Positions 9,553 through 22,369 of a DNA stretch of 64,000 nt are shown piece after piece. The DNA comes from Ascidia mentula. Its lineage: Eukaryota; Chordata; Ascidiacea; Phlebobranchia; Ascidiidae. Below the pieces are notes generated by a model, which ran no database searches, was not told the DNA's origin, and worked only from the letters and a program-made list of their open reading frames with translations. Positions within the stretch are counted from its first letter, which is position 1, and each line of letters opens with the position of its first letter. Both the position numbers and the translations under genes were made by a program. Location of the stretch: the NCBI GenBank assembly GCA_947561715.1, contig OX387203.1:9424001-9488000 (forward strand). Direction: 5' to 3'.

Positions 9553-12500
9553 ATGTTCCGAAGCGTACAGCAAGCGCTTCCAAGTGCGCCTTGTGGTAAG
9601 TAACTGTATGCAAATTTAGTATTAAACATTATCTACCCTAGCATATGTTGATGTATAATGACTTTCTTCTTAATAACTACACTTAATAAAATTTTTAAAC
9701 TAGTCTGGTCGTATTTAAGCGGTTACAATAACAAAGAAGAAAGAAGTAAACAAGGAATATGTGCACGTGATTGATCAACATGAAATCGAAAAAGTTTTTG
9801 GAAGAAACGAAGTTCGAAACTCCCCTGTTGCAATCTACTCAATTGCAGGATGCTTAAGAAAGGGAAAGTCCTTTTTTCTGAACTTGGTATCAAGATACTT
9901 GGACTTTCTTGTGAAAAACCAGGTTAGCTCACATGACAATATATTTTATCAAATAGGAAATCACCGTCGAATGCATTCGAAGAAAGTTGGGCATTATAAT
10001 TCCGAATGTTTTTGATACCTTTTTTGTTAAATTTAAATCAGTCTCCGTTAAACTTGAATCTCTGATACAGGAAGACGAGTGGAAGAACGACCAAAATGCC
10101 GAGTTAAACAAGAATTTTGAATGGCGTCCGGGTACTGAGTCTCACACTGAAGGAATATTGGTTTGGAGTGAACCTTTTTGGTTAAAAAGTAACAAACACC
10201 AAAAGGTTTGTAGCTGAAAAGTATTTGTTTTAATAAACTATCATTGTGACTCAATTAAACGTAAATTTTATCGACCGACGTTTCAACTGCTATTTAGCTA
10301 GGCTTCCTCAGGGTAATATGTATATATTTTAATCGGTAATGTGTACCTTCGCTTGGTCGGCCTGATAGACTAAAGTTCCTTTTTCGTGGTAGTTAACAAG
10401 AGTATATAAAACAACAGCATTACACAATCACGTGAAATAATATACTGCGGTATTATGTATGTTTTTGGATCTACAGATAGCTGTGTTTCTTATGGATACA
10501 CAAGGTGTTTTTGACGGGAAAAATTCGGAGTTTTCCGATTCTGTTGTGTTCTGTTTAAGTACGTTTTTAAGCTCATGCCAGATTTACAATGTAATGGACA
10601 TGATAGATTCATCATATTTGAATAAACTCAAGGTCGGTTTTACTTATATAGATAATATTCTTAACTAACTTTTACTTTTTAGTCTAATATTTGTATTCAG
10701 ACATTTTCAGATTGTGGAAGTCATGTGTTTGGTGCAAACCTCTGTGAAAGTTACCAAGTAAGATGGTTGCTTTGAGTAATATTGTGAGAAGAATTTGCCT
10801 CTAACGCACCAAAAACATTAACATTGCATTGTTAAAATTGGTAGACGTTGCTCTTTCTTGTGAGGGATTGGTCAACCGCAGATTATGAACTCGGTTTTGA
10901 AGGTGGTAAACTCCATCTAAAGGAAGCAATGCAACAACATGAAGAAAAGTCTGCAGAGTACCAATCGTTATGCAGAAATATCAAAACATCTTTCAAAGAA
11001 GTAAATTGCGCTTTGCTTCCGCACCCTGGAAATAAAATAACATGGAGAAAAAAAACCAACACTAAAGCTTGTTTAAAGGGTATGTTTTGTTGTTCTTATG
11101 AATTTTTATTACAACCAAATGCACAAGCTGAAAAACAAAGCACTGTATTTTATTTGCTGTATATTTGTTACAACTTATCTATTTCTGTCCTTCTGTAACA
11201 CTTATCTAGAAATGGCAGTTACCTCACATCAATTACAGTTTTGGTTTGAAAACTATTTTAAAATATTTTTGAACACAGATATTGACTCAATGTTTTTGGA
11301 AGCAACTGATGATGTACTAAAAAAAATGTTTAAGGAAATCGAGGTAAAGAAACTTAATGATACGACGCTCAAAGGAGAGGATATTATCAATATGGCAATA
11401 GCAATTTCTGAAAAAATTGAAAAAAACCTATTGGATCCGAAGGGAATCTTTCAGGTTTTTTTGTCTGTCATTATTGAAACTATTTCTTTTACTTTTAAGA
11501 CTATGTTTAGGCATTATTAACAACAATTATTGCAAATCTTGTGAAGAGCAGCGAAGATTATTTCTGCACAGAAATACAGGTCCGTCCTAGGCATGCGCTT
11601 AATCATAACTGCTATGACCTTTTAAGAATGTCTGTTTTTCAGGGTGCCTTAACTAAAAACAAATACATGTCCAAAGAAGTTTTGGAAAGTACTCATTCAA
11701 AAATTGTTGTTAATCAAGTGATGAGATTGTTTAACACCACACTAAAGCCTGAATTGCAGCACTTTGTTTCACAAAGTCGACTTGATTTGGAAAAGAGTCT
11801 TGAAGAGAGAATATTTATTGCAGAAAATCTAAACAATATTTCAAGGGTATATTGGCTGTACAAATTTTAAGGTTGTTGGCAATGCAGTATTGTGCTGCAT
11901 TTATATTTATAAAAATAATTGTTTTGTCAACTAAACACTTTAGGATGATTAGATAACATCTGGTTCATTCGCTTTTTGTTCAAACAAAACGAAACATTTT
12001 TTGTTCTCCTTTTATGCACAGGAAGGTGTGTGGGAGCTATACCGCTTGTTGATGGAAGACTGTTTCGATGCATGCCTTGATGAGTTTAAGGTTTGTGTGT
12101 GCAGACAGAACAGTACGTAACAAATAGCTTAACGCAAACGAATGACTTTAGAGAATATACGGAAGGCACGTGAAACAATGTCGCTTCTTGTCTGCTGATA
12201 CAATAAAGGAAGAGTTTGGTAAAATAAAAAACAACGCAATAAAACTGTTCAAGGACACTGCAGGCGACAAAGTGGTTGACAAAACTTTTGAAACAGAACT
12301 GCTGATTGAACTGGAAAAGAAACTTGACCTATTATTAAGGGTATTTTTGGAGGATAATGAACTACAACAGGTAAAACCAAACAAACTTTTTACACACACA
12401 CACTGTGCGAGAGAATGTGAGGCAGCAACTACGAATTTTTTATGCCACGTCCAATGCAAGTAACTGTGTATATTGTAGGTAAATACTGCTATCGCTGTTT

Positions 12501-13809
12501 TGAAGGAATCTGAAAATGTGCTTCAAAATTTTCAAGAAAAGGTAAGAAAACTTTGTACATGAAAAGCCAAAGGCCTGCTGCATTTTTTCCTTTTCGCTTA
12601 CATAGGTAAAAAGTAAAGGCATGCTTGAGAGAAACGTCCTGAGTACAAAAACTAAAACGATGCACAATTTTGTTGATGATCATCTGGGGAACCTGCCAGC
12701 AACGTGGCAGGATCATTTCAATGGAAAACTTGATTCTGCGATGGACAACATCGTTAAACACTACCAGTTTTTAACCTCCAGTGATCAAAATGACGTTGAA
12801 TATAAACTAAAAGAATACGTGGGGCATTACATTCCTGTGTTCATTTCTGCAGAAATATAAGCACTTACATGCATTTTTCCTAGACAAAGAATCGTGTTGA
12901 ATTGGAAAAGGCAATGCAAAGCATTCATTCTTTGGGCAAGCAAAATATTGGTGATACAACATCGGTAAGTAAACACAAAATAAATCATTTCTGTTCATTT
13001 GCCAAACAGATTATTGCAGTATAATTTTTAAGATGTTTCGAGTTGAAGCCTTGTTTTCCATTTCCGAGAAAAGTTTAAATGAATGGAGAAGTTCGCCAAA
13101 TACCGAGAAAATACTATCTCTTTGTCCAACCGCAACAGTTAAAAAGTGGATAGCAACACAACAAAAATACAATGAATTGTACTTGGTGAGAATTAGGTAC
13201 TGGGTAAATTATTTGTAATTTAATAATTATATGCTTGTCTATTTATGCCAGAATTCTCAACGAAAAAGATCATCAGTTCTATTACAACTCCTTTTGAAAA
13301 AATGGAATGAAAAAATGCAATGGGTGGGAAATATTTTCGTATTTACTTTTCCACTCCTTATAAATTCCACAACAATACCTCTTGTTGGCCAAACTTGTGT
13401 AAATGAAATATTATTTAAAACTCCTATTCTTTGTTAGATGCTTTCTGGAACAAAAATGACCGGTACCCAGATGGGAATATGTTATGACGAAGTGGAAAAC
13501 ATAGGCAAGGCTTTCACAGAAAACTTACCAACTGATATTAGGGAGGAACAACATGAAGCACTAAATTCGGAATTAAAATCTAATTTAGGAAAATGGGAAA
13601 AAGTGAATTTGTTTCACCAAACAATCTATATCCAAACCCTTAAAGACGTCCACGTTTTCTTCAGGAATGTTAAATTATGGTTTGAATCCTGGTTTATCCA
13701 AGCGGATGTGCAGAAAATGCGCTTCGCCACAAAACCGAAAGAATGGTCGCTCAAACGAGTATTGGGTTTATATAAACCTAAATTTACCAATTTAAAAACT
13801 GTTGCCTAA
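9553..13809 (+). CDS. Gene A: intact soluble atlastin-like GTPase
   Basis: Seventeen exons: 9553-9595, 9720-9922, 10071-10205, 10477-10632, 10701-10757, 10845-11079, 11279-11454, 11511-11579, 11643-11846, 12022-12090, 12152-12370, 12479-12541, 12606-12836, 12884-12964, 13033-13185, 13252-13323, 13438-13809. They join in phase to 845 codons. The G domain has a P-loop (GCLRKGKS, about 58-65), a switch I region like that of atlastins (WRPGTESHTEGI, Thr near 108), the DTQG motif (134-137) and the RDW motif (205-207), which mark the atlastin branch of the dynamin superfamily. Residues about 336-449 match the atlastin three-helix middle domain (YMSKEVLESTH). Similar helical blocks then recur (FLSADTIKEEF and others) to the C terminus. 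No transmembrane hairpin is visible, unlike membrane-fusing atlastins, which are about 550 residues. The start ATG is chosen because it is conserved in B and D. The exon 13 donor (about 12836) is the weakest junction. Confidence 0.85.
10240..10312 (-). repeat. MITE fragment in intron 3 of gene A
   Basis: On the minus strand the sequence reads ctgaggaagcc ... gaaacgtcgg followed by an A/T-rich end and acgtttaatt. Related pieces sit in the same intron of B (18536-18620) and D (58155-58240), and a fuller copy lies at 33173-33496. The insertion therefore predates the A/B/D duplication. Confidence 0.6.
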
Positions 13810-14024
13810 AGGTTTAACTGTACATCTTGATATACATTAGTTTTAACATCGGTAGTTTGACTAATTGATTTGATAATTGGCATTGAATTGTGTTGCAGCG
13901 TTTTGTATAATATATTGTACATAATTTTGTCGTTTATGATTTGCGACCATTTTGCTTTTAATTCTCTTTACATTTGATGTGTTTGCATTGTAGCTGTCAT
14001 AACATGTGCGTGTATAAAGTAAGC

Positions 14025-14030
14025 AATAAA
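14025..14030 (+). terminator. Candidate polyadenylation signal, gene A
   Basis: An aataaa hexamer about 215 bp after the stop codon of gene A, in an A/T-rich 3' flank (the flank is shared with B and D for roughly the first 80 bp). Foldback-derived sequence begins shortly after. Confidence 0.4.
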
Positions 14031-14074
14031 TGCAGATCCTAAACCACAAGTGCTATTAATAAAATTAATATAGC

Positions 14075-14905
14075 TGGCGCTAACTTTAACATTTCACTCG
14101 CCGAGCAAGATATGCTTCCAGGCCTTAAAAAAGGAACTGAGCCCACTAGAGGCGCAGAAGGAAGTTGTGGCGACTGTGCCCAGATGTCGTAGGTAAAATA
14201 TATATTATGTGATCGGCAAGATGCAGTTCATAGGGAAAGATGACGTTAACTTGGTTAAGATTTAGGTGTTTTTTTGTGCTTATGAAATTGGTTTTGTGTC
14301 CCGATCAGGTTTTCTTCTTGGTATATGGGACAGACACATGGCCAATGCTGCCAATTGCTCATCGACCATTAACTCATAACTAGAACAGCTCAACAGCGCC
14401 CACGTCCGAGTGATTGATTTTGTGTTTTGATTCGCTGAACGTGTTATGGAGCATCTAAGATGTTCTGCACACGTAAATTTGTACGTGTAGAACGAATTCG
14501 AATTCGCTTCGCCCAATCGCTCCACCCTTTTCATGTGCAAGAGGAGCACTGGCGCACTCAATTGTTCTCGCGTTTAACCTGTTCGAATGAGGTGTATTGA
14601 ATTCGAATCGCTTTCAAACCACTTCGCTTTTAAACAAATGCAACCGGTTTTTAGGTTGTTAAGTTTGTCACATTGCATCAGATAAATGATAAACATTGAA
14701 AGACAAGAAGTGCTTGAAATTGCTTTTATAGTTGTTTTTTAGGCCCTATAGCTTGTACAAGTTTCTTAGCACTTCCATATTGGTTCGTTTTCCGCGGGTT
14801 GCGCTTAGTTTTGTACCCAATGGTTGACGGCGACTGTGCTGTAGTCACCAGAAATTGGATGTCTTGCTTGACTGCTCACATACAAGATCATTGTAGGACC
14901 TATTA
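14075..14905. repeat. Foldback fragment downstream of gene A
   Basis: Matches part of the foldback spacer (ggccttaaaaaaggaactgagcccac, and the tgatcggcaagatgcag stretch) joined directly to the outer right arm (from about 14295). The inner arm is missing, so this is a deleted copy. It is followed to about 15559 by the same flank as 3697-4390; no gene seen there. Confidence 0.8.
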
Positions 14906-15559
14906 TGTAGAAACAGTGGCCTTGGTTACGGCTCACTATTGAAAACATATTGGTTACATAGCTTTAATGCGAATCGTTGACGTGTTGGTCGTATATGATC
15001 GTGACCGAGGAAATCCAGCTGCGCAAGATACGACGTAGAATTTAATTTTGAACGTGGTTTTGTACAGTCGCCCAAGTCACGCAGTCAAGCTGATCTTTAA
15101 TTTCGACAGAGCTGGTTTGCGCGAAAAGAAAGTAGGCGTAGGTGCAGAAATAAAATCACCCACCAGTTTTTTATTGCCGCATTTCAGTAATTACCTGAAA
15201 GGGTTGCAAAATATACTGCAAATTTGTTGTGTGTTGTCGTTTTGGTACTTTTTGCCACCACCACCGGTTACAACTGTAGCGGTACAATTCGCGTTTCGTG
15301 TTTATTGTTACAACTTATATACATTTTAAGCAGTGGTGGGATTTAAATATTGAAGAACTTTGCTGGGAATCAGTCAAGCATGAACGAGTTGCATGTTTAT
15401 TATATGTGACATTTTCAGGTTTCATTGGCATTGCACCCATGCTAAGTGGAAGCGTTTTTCTTTTCTTGACGGGTTAAAGCGACATCCCAAAAGTCACGAG
15501 TTTTAATGAGTTTAATATATTATCCTGGACACGTAGGGCCACTGTGCTCTGTAGATTAA
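14906..15559. repeat. Duplicated non-coding flank, second copy
   Basis: Parallels 3697-4390 (for example cctattatgtagaaacagtgg and the tcgacagagctggtttg block). No coding exon with splice support was found. Confidence 0.55.
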
Positions 15560-16859
15560 GGTTGAAAATTTTACATAACGGAAATAGTTAACTGGTAAAA
15601 AAAACTCTAGCTTGGGACACCCATCTTTATGTGATATGTCCAAAACTTTTATTTAAACACCTTATGTAATTAGTTACAGAAGCTCTATTTTGCTGTGAAG
15701 TGATCTCATAATCACAATTACACTGCTAGCGCCTCCAAGTGAGTCTTATGATATGTAACTGTATGCAAATGCAGTATGCAACAAAATCTACCTTACTATA
15801 AAAATGTTCTGTAGCAACATATGATGATGTATAATGACTTCCTTCTAGATGAATTTTTGGACCACTTAGTATTTGGTTTAGCCTATAGCAGAGACACAAT
15901 TTGCACTTAAAAACATCGGCCGAAGTACCACCACGTTGTGTCAGATTTGGACCAACCACTCCGCAGAGGGCAACCTCCGTAGAGGCAATAATTGTTTTTA
16001 TGTGTATGTTTTTGAGATGACCATCTGCCCCACATTCCCTTTTGTAGGGGACTGTGTAGCGCTTGTGTTTTGCCGGCAGCCTGCGCCAAAGCGGACTTAG
16101 TGCTTTTTTTCCTTGTCTCTGTCTCGATTCTAGTGTACGTGTCGGTTTGTCCATTTTACTGAGAATATATTTTGAAATTTTTATCCGCTAAACTCACATG
16201 GCGAAGCTGGTCTCGTGCATTGAAACATCGGTAAATTTTTGCGAGTGCAGTAACAGATTTCTAATGATTTTGTCAGACAAATCACGCTTCGTGTTCGACT
16301 GTTATAAAATGGTCTTATGCCCGACGATAATGCGAAAACCAATAACGGAAAGTAAAGGTTAGGATGTTGAATGTTGAAATCACACATGTCTATGCATAGT
16401 TTCACATACACCTGCACATAGATTTTCAATGTGAGCAGCATTTACCAGCAATCAAACCTGAACTATTCGATTAGATGCAAATTTACTAAATGTGGCCAAC
16501 AAAAGGAAAACTTCAAACTTTATTATATCCAAAACACATTTTCTACATGCTATTGATAATAAACTTATATGAAATAGGACAATGGTAGAAATTCAGTGCT
16601 GTTCTAACATTGCTGCTAAATGACGCAAGTCCATTTAAAGGAGAAATTATACCATATCGAAATTACTTTAAGACTGTAGCTTTGATTAGACAGGGTAATT
16701 TACGCACCGTACTATCTTTTCGGGATCCAGACGGCAAAAGTCAATTTACCTTTTTAAATGATTTACGACACAACTATTTGTGTCAACTGTAAACATAAAA
16801 GGTACAATAAATTTGCGCTAAGCTTTTCAAATACAGCACGTTACGCTACTGACTGAAAT

Positions 16860-17460
16860 AAAAGTGGCGAAAGTGCAATCACATACAGAACCCACAAACG
16901 TGTCGTTATGAGTTTCTTCCAATGGACAAACTTTGCCCACCTTTAACATTGCCTTACGAAGGACCTTCTCGCGTTGTTAAACGGGACAGAAAAACCTTCA
17001 CGCTTGATTTGGCGGGACGCCACCACAAAGTTTCCGGGAAACAATCAAACCGGCTAACGTGGACCTCACCGAGCCGGTTGCAGTGGCACAACCGCCTAAA
17101 CAGGGTAAACCCTCGCAAGCGTACCAGTTGCAGAAGAATGACATGCGCGAAACGCTCAACCATCATTCTCCACCTCGTACCGCTCGAACGTATTTTCCCT
17201 ATTGTGTATCTAAGGGTTTGGTCGTATTGTTCTTCCTCCTCCTGAGCGTTTTTCTTTTTGAGTCCAAAAGTCGCTTTTGGAGGTGGGTTGTGTGGCGGAG
17301 TGTGACATAGCGGATATGTTGCCTTCTTTCTTACGTTCCCTTGCTTTGTGTTACGTGTTCCTGGTTTGCGATAGTTTTATAAAACACGCTTGTAGAATAA
17401 AGAGTTGCTCGCTTCAGTACTTTAGTTCTGACTCAGACCCATAAACGGTAACAAGCACAG
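16860..17460 (+). mobile_element. Ty3/Gypsy relic 3 with LTR remnant
   Basis: Same integrase-tail remnant as relic 2, with the same frameshift between the TFTLDLAGRHHKVS and KPANVDLTEP parts, then an LTR block (tgtggcgg start at about 17291, tttataaaa and aataaa inside). The shared frameshift shows that it was copied as dead DNA together with the gene segment. Confidence 0.75.
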
Positions 17461-17483
17461 TCGTGTTGCATGTTGGATTGACA

Positions 17484-17510
17484 TGACGTCACATGCGTTT
17501 ATATATATTT
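17484..17510 (+). promoter_or_regulatory. CRE plus TATA upstream of locus B
   Basis: tgacgtca at 17484-17491 followed by tttatatatattt, about 340 bp before the first ATG of locus B. Same layout as gene A. Confidence 0.5.
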
Positions 17511-17835
17511 ACCTTTGCACCCTACAACGAGAGTGACTAAACCAGTACGCGAACTGGTATTTGCAGATATAGCTTTAGATATTTCAGATTTCACCGACAT
17601 TGCACCCAAGCTAAATGGAAGTGTTTTTTTCTTGACGGGTTAAAGCGAAATCCAAAAAATCATATTATCCTGGACACGTGGGGCTACTGTGCTCTGTCGA
17701 TTAAGGTTGAAAATATTACATGACGGCAATTCGCTTATTAGTAAAGGACATCCATCTTTATCTGATATGCCCAAAACTTTTATTTAAGCACCTCATGTTA
17801 TTGGTTACAGAAGCTTTAGTTTGAGAAGTGATCTG

Positions 17836-20800
17836 ATGTTCCGAAGCGTACTGCAAGCGCTTCCAAGTGCGCCTTGTGGTAAGTAACTGTATGCAAATGC
17901 AGTATTAAACATTATCTACCCTACAAATATTCGGGCGCAGCATATGTGGATGTATAATGACTTCCTTCTTAATAACTACACTAAATAAATTTTTTAAACT
18001 AGTCTGGTCGTATTTAAGCGGTTACAATAACAAAGAAGAAAGAAGTAAACAAGGAATATGTGCACGTGATTGACCAAAATAAAATCGAAAAAGTGTTTGG
18101 AAGAAACGATGTTCGAAACTCCCCTGTTGCAATCTACTCAATTGCAGGAGGCTTAAGAAAGGGAAAGTCCTTTTTTATGAACTTGGTATCAAGATACTTG
18201 GACTTTCTTGTGAAAAGCCAGGTTAGTTCATATGCCAACATATTTTATCAAACAGGACATCACCGTCAAATGCATTTAAAGAAAGTTTGTGCATTATATT
18301 TCCGAAAATGTTTTGTACATTTATTTTGTTAAATTTGCCTCAGTTTCCTTTAAACTTGAACCTCTGATACAGGAAGACGAGTGGACAAAGGAGAAAAATG
18401 CCGAACTAAACAAGAATTTTAAATGGCGCCCGGGAACTGAGTCTCACACTGAAGGAATATTGGTTTGGAGTGAACCGTTTTGGCTAAAAAGTAACGAACA
18501 CCCAAAGGTTTGCAGCTGAATGGAATTTAATTTATTAATCTGTTCTTCTGGCACAATTAAACGTAACTTTTATTGATCGACGTTTTTCTTGCTATTCAGC
18601 TATGGGCTTCCTCAGGATAATAAATATTTCAAATAGAATATATTCAAAAACGATTTTCAATCTATAATGTGTAGTTTCACCTTGTGGGTCTGTTCCTTGT
18701 TTAGTGTTGTAGTTAGTATAAACAACAACAGCATTACACAATCACGTGAAAAAAATATGCTGCGGTAATATGTATGTTTTTGCATCTACAGATAGCTGTG
18801 TTTCTCATGGATACACAAGGTGTTTTTGACGGGAAAAATTCGGAGTTTTCCGATTCTGTTGTGTTCTGTTTAAGTACTTTTTTAAGTTCATGCCAGATTT
18901 ACAATGTAACGGGCATGATAGATTCATCACATTTGAATAAACTGAAGGTCGGTTTTGACATACATAGATAATAACCTTAACTAACTTTTTAATCTAATAT
19001 TTGTATTCAGACGTTTTCAGTTTGTGGAAGTCATGTGTTTGGTGCAAACCTGTGTGAAAGTTACCAAGTAAGATGGTTGATTTTAAAGTAATATTGTGCG
19101 ACGAATCTTGCCTTTAACGCACCAAAATCATTAACAATGTATTGTTAAAATCGGTAGACGTTGCTCTTTCTTGTGAGGGATTGGCAAAACGCAGGATATG
19201 AACTCGGTTTTGAAGGTGGTAGACTCCATCTAAAGAAAGAAATGCAACAACATAAAAAAAAGTCTGCAGAGCATCAATCTTTATGCAGAAACATCTTTCA
19301 AAGAAGTAAATTGCGCTTTGCTTCCGCACCCTGGAAATAAAATAACATGGAGAAACGAAACCAACACTAAAGCTAGTATAAAAGGTATGTTATATATTCT
19401 TATGCATTTTTATGCCTAATGTTTCACCAAATGCACAAGCTAGAAAACGAAGAACCATATTTTATTTGCTATATCCCAATATTTCTGATACAACTTATGT
19501 ATTTCTGTCTTTCTCCAACACTTATCATTGAATGACAGTTACCTCACATCAATTACAGTTTTGTCGGTTTGTTTTGGTTTGAAAACTATTTTAAAATATT
19601 TTTAAACACAGATATTGACTCAATGTTTTTGGAAGCAACTGACAAAGTACTAAAAAAAATGTTTGAGGAAATCCAAGTAAAGAAACTTAATGATACGACG
19701 CTCAAAGGAGAGGATATTATCAATATGGCAATAGCAATTTCGGAAAAAATTTAAAAAAACCTATTGGATCCAAAGGGAATCTTTCAGGTTTTATGTGTGT
19801 TATTGTTAAAACTATTTCTTTCACTTTTGAGACTATATTCAGGCATTATCGACAACAATTGTTGCAAATCTTGTGAAGAGCAGCGAAGATTTTTTCTACA
19901 CAGAAATACAGGTCTGTCCTTGGCGATTAATCATAACTGCTTTAAACTTTCTAGTATGCTTGTTTTTCAGGTCGCCTCAGCTGAAAACAAATACATGTCC
20001 AAAGAAGTTTTGGAAAATACTCATTCAAAAATTGTTAATATAATGATGAGAATGTTTAACACCAGACTAAAGCCTGAATTGCAGCACTTTCTTTCCCAAA
20101 GTCGACTTGATTTGGAAAAGAGTCTTGAAGAAAGAATATTTATTGCTGAAAATCTAAACAATATTTCAAGGGTATATTGGCTGTATATATTTTAAGGTTG
20201 TTGACAATGTAGTATTGTACTGCATTTATATTTGCAGGAACAATATTTTTGTTTGTCAACTAAAAACCTTGGCATTAGGATGAATAGATAATATCTGGTT
20301 CATTCGATTTATTTTTTTATGCACAGGCAGGTGTGTGGGAGCTGTACCGCTTGTTGATGGAAGACTGCTTCGATGCATGCCTTGATGAGTATAAGGTTTG
20401 TGTGCAAACAGAACAGTACGTTACAAACAGCTTATCGCTAATCGAATGACTTTAGAGAATATACGGAAGACACGTGAAACAATGTCGCTTCTTGTCTGCT
20501 GATAGAATAAAGGAAGAGTTTGGTGAAATAAAAAACAACGCAATAAAACTGTTCAAGTACACTGCAGGCGACAAAGTGGTTGACAAAACTTTTGAAACAG
20601 AACTGCTGATTGAACTGGAAAAGAAGCTTGACCTATTGTTAAGGGTATTTGTGGAGGATAATGAACTACAAAAGGCAAAACCAAACAATTTTTTTCTTTA
20701 TTTAGTTGTTAAAAGGACTTTAGAGCGTAGCCTAATTTTTCAAAAACGATGAAACAAGTTTATTGCAAAAGAAAACAAGTCAAGTCAAACATGAGACACA

Positions 20801-22258
20801 GTAGGGTATGAAACTTGTCGGACTGAGAAATACACACACACACAAACGTTTTATCAATATGTCACAGCAATTTACGAATATTTCATGCCACGTCAAATGC
20901 AAGAAACTGTGTATATTGTAGGTAAATACTGCTATCGCTGTTTTGAAGGAATCTGAAAATGTGCTTCAAAATTTTCAAGAAAAGGTAAGAAAAATTTGTA
21001 CATGAAAAGCCAAAGGCCTGCTGCATTTTTGTCTTTTCGCTTACTTAGATAAAAAATAAAGGCATACTTGAGAGAAACGTCCTGAGTATAAAAAAACAAA
21101 CGATGGACGATTTTGTTGTTGATCATCTGAGCAAACTTCCAGCAACGTGGCAGGATCATTTCAAACGAAAACTTGATTCTGCAATGGACAACATCGCTAA
21201 ACACTACTTGGACCAGTTTTTAACCTCCAGTGATCAAAATGTCGTTCAATATAAACTGAAAGAATACGTGGGGCATTACATTCCTGTTTTCATTTCTGCA
21301 GGAATATAAGCACTTACATGCATTTTTCACAGACAAAGAATCGTGTTGAATTGGAAAAGGCAATGCAAAGCATTCATTCTTTGGGCAAGCAAAATATTGG
21401 TGATACAACATCGGTAAGTAAACACAAAATAAATCATTTCTGTTTATTTGCCAAACAGATTATTGCAGTATAATTTTTAAGATGATTCGAGTTGAAGCCT
21501 TGTTTTCCATTTCCGAGAAAAGTTTAAATGAATGGGGAAGTTCGCCAAATACCGAGAAAATACTATCTCTTTGTCCAACCGAAACAGTTAAAAAGTGGAT
21601 AGAAACACAGCAAAAATACAATGAATTGTACTTGGTGAGAATTGGCTACTGGGTAAATTATTTGCAATATAATAATTGTACGCTTATCTATTTATGCCAG
21701 AATTTTCAACGAAAAAGATCATCAGCTTTCTTACAACTACTTTTGAAAAAATGGAATGAAGAAATGCAATGGGTGGGAAATATGTTCGCATTTACTTTTC
21801 CACTCCTTGTAAATTCCACAACAATACCTTTTGTTGTCCAAACTTTTGTAAATGTAATATTATTTAAAACTCCTATTCTTTGTTAGATGCTTTCTGGAAC
21901 AAAAATGACCGGTACCCAGATGGGAATATGTTATGACAAAGTGGAAAACATAGGCAAGGCTTTCGCAGAAAATTTACCAGCTGATATTAGGGTGGAACAA
22001 CATGAAGCACTAAATTCGGAATTAAAATCTAATTTAGCAAAATGGGAAAACGTGAATTTGTTTCACCAAACAATCTATGTCCAAACCCTTCAAAACGCCC
22101 ACGTTTTCTTCAGGAATGTTAAATTATGGTTTAAATCTTGGTGGGTCCAAGCGGATGTGCAGAAAATGCGCTTCGCCACAAAACCGAAAGAATGGTCGCT
22201 CCAGCGAGTAATAGGTTCATATAAACCTAAATTTACCAATTTAAAAACTATTGCCTAA
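17836..22258 (+). pseudogene. Locus B: damaged copy of the atlastin-like GTPase
   Basis: Exons align one for one with gene A: 17836-17878, 18019-18221, 18373-18507, 18792-18947, 19011-19067, 19158-19384, 19612-19787, 19843-19911, 19971-20171, 20327-20395, 20456-20674, 20922-20984, 21049-21285, 21333-21413, 21482-21634, 21701-21772, 21887-22258. P-loop (GGLRKGKS), DTQG and RDW are intact. Exon 6 has lost 8 bp near 19289, which shifts the frame and reaches a stop at 19338-19340. Exon 7 has an in-frame TAA (19752-19754) where A has GAA. The exon 11 donor GT has become GC (20675-20676). The first break follows the RDW motif, so any product would be a truncated G domain. Introns remain closely similar to those of A, so the duplication is recent. 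Confidence 0.85.
18536..18620 (-). repeat. MITE fragment in intron 3 of locus B
   Basis: Begins with ttaatctgttcttctggca, the same terminal sequence as the MITE at 33173-33496, and contains the inverted ctgagga ... acgtcg core. It lies at the same intronic position as in A and D. Confidence 0.65.
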
Positions 22259-22369
22259 AGGTTTAACTGTACATCTTGATATACATTAGTTTTAACATCG
22301 GTAGTTTGACTAATTGATTTGCTAATTGGCATTAAATTGTGTTGCAGCGTTTTGTATAAAATATTGTAC

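Larger units (their letters stand above)
7284..9720. repeat. Segmental duplication S, copy 2 (upstream of gene A)
   Basis: Near-identical to 4391-6760. It includes the conserved minus-strand open frame (7338-7871, 177 codons) that differs from copy 1 mainly by an in-frame six-base gain (atgcaaatgcaaatgcag). It then runs through a Gypsy relic and the CRE/TATA pair into exon 1 of gene A. The minus-strand frame shows no domain or ATG-led family match that I recognise. Confidence 0.85.
15560..18010. repeat. Segmental duplication S, copy 3 (upstream of B)
   Basis: Near-identical to 7284-9720, including the conserved minus-strand frame (15726-16154, truncated here to 142 codons by a substitution), the Gypsy relic and the CRE/TATA pair, running into exon 1 of locus B. 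Confidence 0.85.

Noticed and set aside
9553-13809. Calling the GTPases guanylate-binding proteins
   Set aside because: The motifs are DTQG and RDW, as in atlastins. GBPs have a different G3/G4 context. Only the long helical tail is GBP-like.
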